Below are positions 63,808 through 64,000 of a stretch of 64,000 nt of DNA, one piece after another. Position numbers and translations under genes: made by a program. The notes under the pieces were generated by a model that saw only the letters and a program-made list of their open reading frames with translations, did no database searches and was not told the origin of the DNA. Position 1 is the stretch's first letter. The number at the start of each line of letters is the position of its first letter. The stretch comes from Verrucomicrobiota bacterium. Its GTDB lineage: Bacteria; Verrucomicrobiota; Kiritimatiellia; CAIVKH01. The stretch lies in the NCBI GenBank assembly GCA_024233345.1, contig JACKPT010000013.1, forward strand, positions 49,921 to 113,920. The letters run 5' to 3'.

Positions 63808-64000
63808 GAAGAGCGCGGCAGAACGCCGCGAAGTCGGAGAGCGTTCGGAGAATGGCAGGAGGGCGGAGGCCCGCCGCTCTTCACGCGGGCCGTTTCCGCC
63901 TTCGCGCAACGCTTCGGCGCGACAGGCAGGCCCGCGTGACCGCCGAGGGCGGCCCAGCCCGAGGCGGAAGCTGAGCGAGCGGCCAGCGAGCGAAGCACAA
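63808..64000. repeat. Right copy of island-flanking inverted repeat
   Basis: This is the inverted partner of 53331-53491. The match reaches the last base of the window, so the repeat may continue outside. Confidence 0.8.

Larger units (their letters stand above)
62704..64000. other. GC-rich non-coding region upstream of the defence operon
   Basis: No gene is supported over 1.3 kb. Frames are rich in Arg, Ala, Gly and Pro and lack start signals. The region holds many short hairpins, for example CGTTTGCC-AAA-GGCAAACG (63070-63088), GCGCGGTC-GTTCA-GACCGCGC (63661-63681) and CCCGCC-AAA-GGCGGG (63790-63804). The operon promoter should lie near 62710-62800, where I find no convincing hexamers. Confidence 0.6.

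Noticed and set aside
62704..64000. Possible CRISPR array or origin of replication because of many short hairpins
   Set aside because: The hairpins differ in sequence and spacing, there are no regular spacers and no cas genes, and no DnaA boxes or iterons were found.

Overview
The window looks like a bacterial chromosome segment (about 50 kb of housekeeping genes) that runs into a horizontally acquired island at its right end (about 50.5-64 kb). The sequence is GC-rich. The gene set is that of a Gram-negative-type, rod-shaped bacterium: an mreBCD-mrdA-rodA cluster, a plsX-fabH-fabD-fabG-acpP-fabF fatty-acid operon, RNase G, LexA, and C-minus ribosomal proteins L28 and L33. The style of several proteins (the GLSSGE motif in FabD, Mrp with a C-terminal DUF971 domain, a secreted serpin) suggests the PVC superphylum, perhaps Verrucomicrobiota or Kiritimatiellota. 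That assignment is an inference without database support.

Layout, left to right. 1-8 kb: mrp (cut by the window edge) and a PreP-like M16 protease on the minus strand, divergent from a PIG-L deacetylase, a YjbQ-family protein and priA. 8-13.6 kb: a SirB1-like protein, a YlbF-like protein with a cysteine tail, an AEC permease, a histidine kinase/NarL-type regulator pair and a membrane protein. 13.7-20.8 kb: rsmD-coaD-yceD-rpmF-plsX-fabHDG-acpP-fabF. 20.9-29.1 kb: a DHH phosphoesterase, then mreBCD-mrdA-rodA-rng, with 4-nt overlaps between mreC, mreD, mrdA and rodA. 29.2-32.4 kb: a large sensor kinase whose receiver domain lies in another frame after an 8-G run, then tRNA-Thr. 32.5-36.7 kb: an acidic secreted protein, pnp and rpsO. 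36.8-43.9 kb: a SWIM-SNF2 helicase, a small membrane protein, Tag, a serpin and a Na/Pi cotransporter. 44-45.3 kb: lexA divergent from a tyrosine-recombinase-like gene, with a 16-bp palindrome between them. 45.3-50.4 kb: a sulfide:quinone-reductase-like flavoprotein with a coupled 48-residue protein, rpmG-rpmB, and znuABC.

The right part is accessory DNA beginning at tRNA-Pro(GGG). A large serine recombinase and a divergent XRE regulator are enclosed by two 357-bp inverted repeats that appear perfect. The left arm starts inside the last six bases of the tRNA. Next to this lies a minus-strand defence-type operon: an excisionase-like HTH protein, a SNF2 helicase, a type III methyltransferase (mod, broken by many indels), a type III restriction subunit (res, two indels) and a DUF3644 protein with a HEPN RNxxxH motif. 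GC-rich, hairpin-rich, non-coding inverted repeats flank this operon at 53.3-53.5 kb and 63.8-64 kb.

The most interesting parts are the invertible-looking recombinase cassette at tRNA-Pro, the SNF2/type III/HEPN operon, and the shared lexA/recombinase control region.
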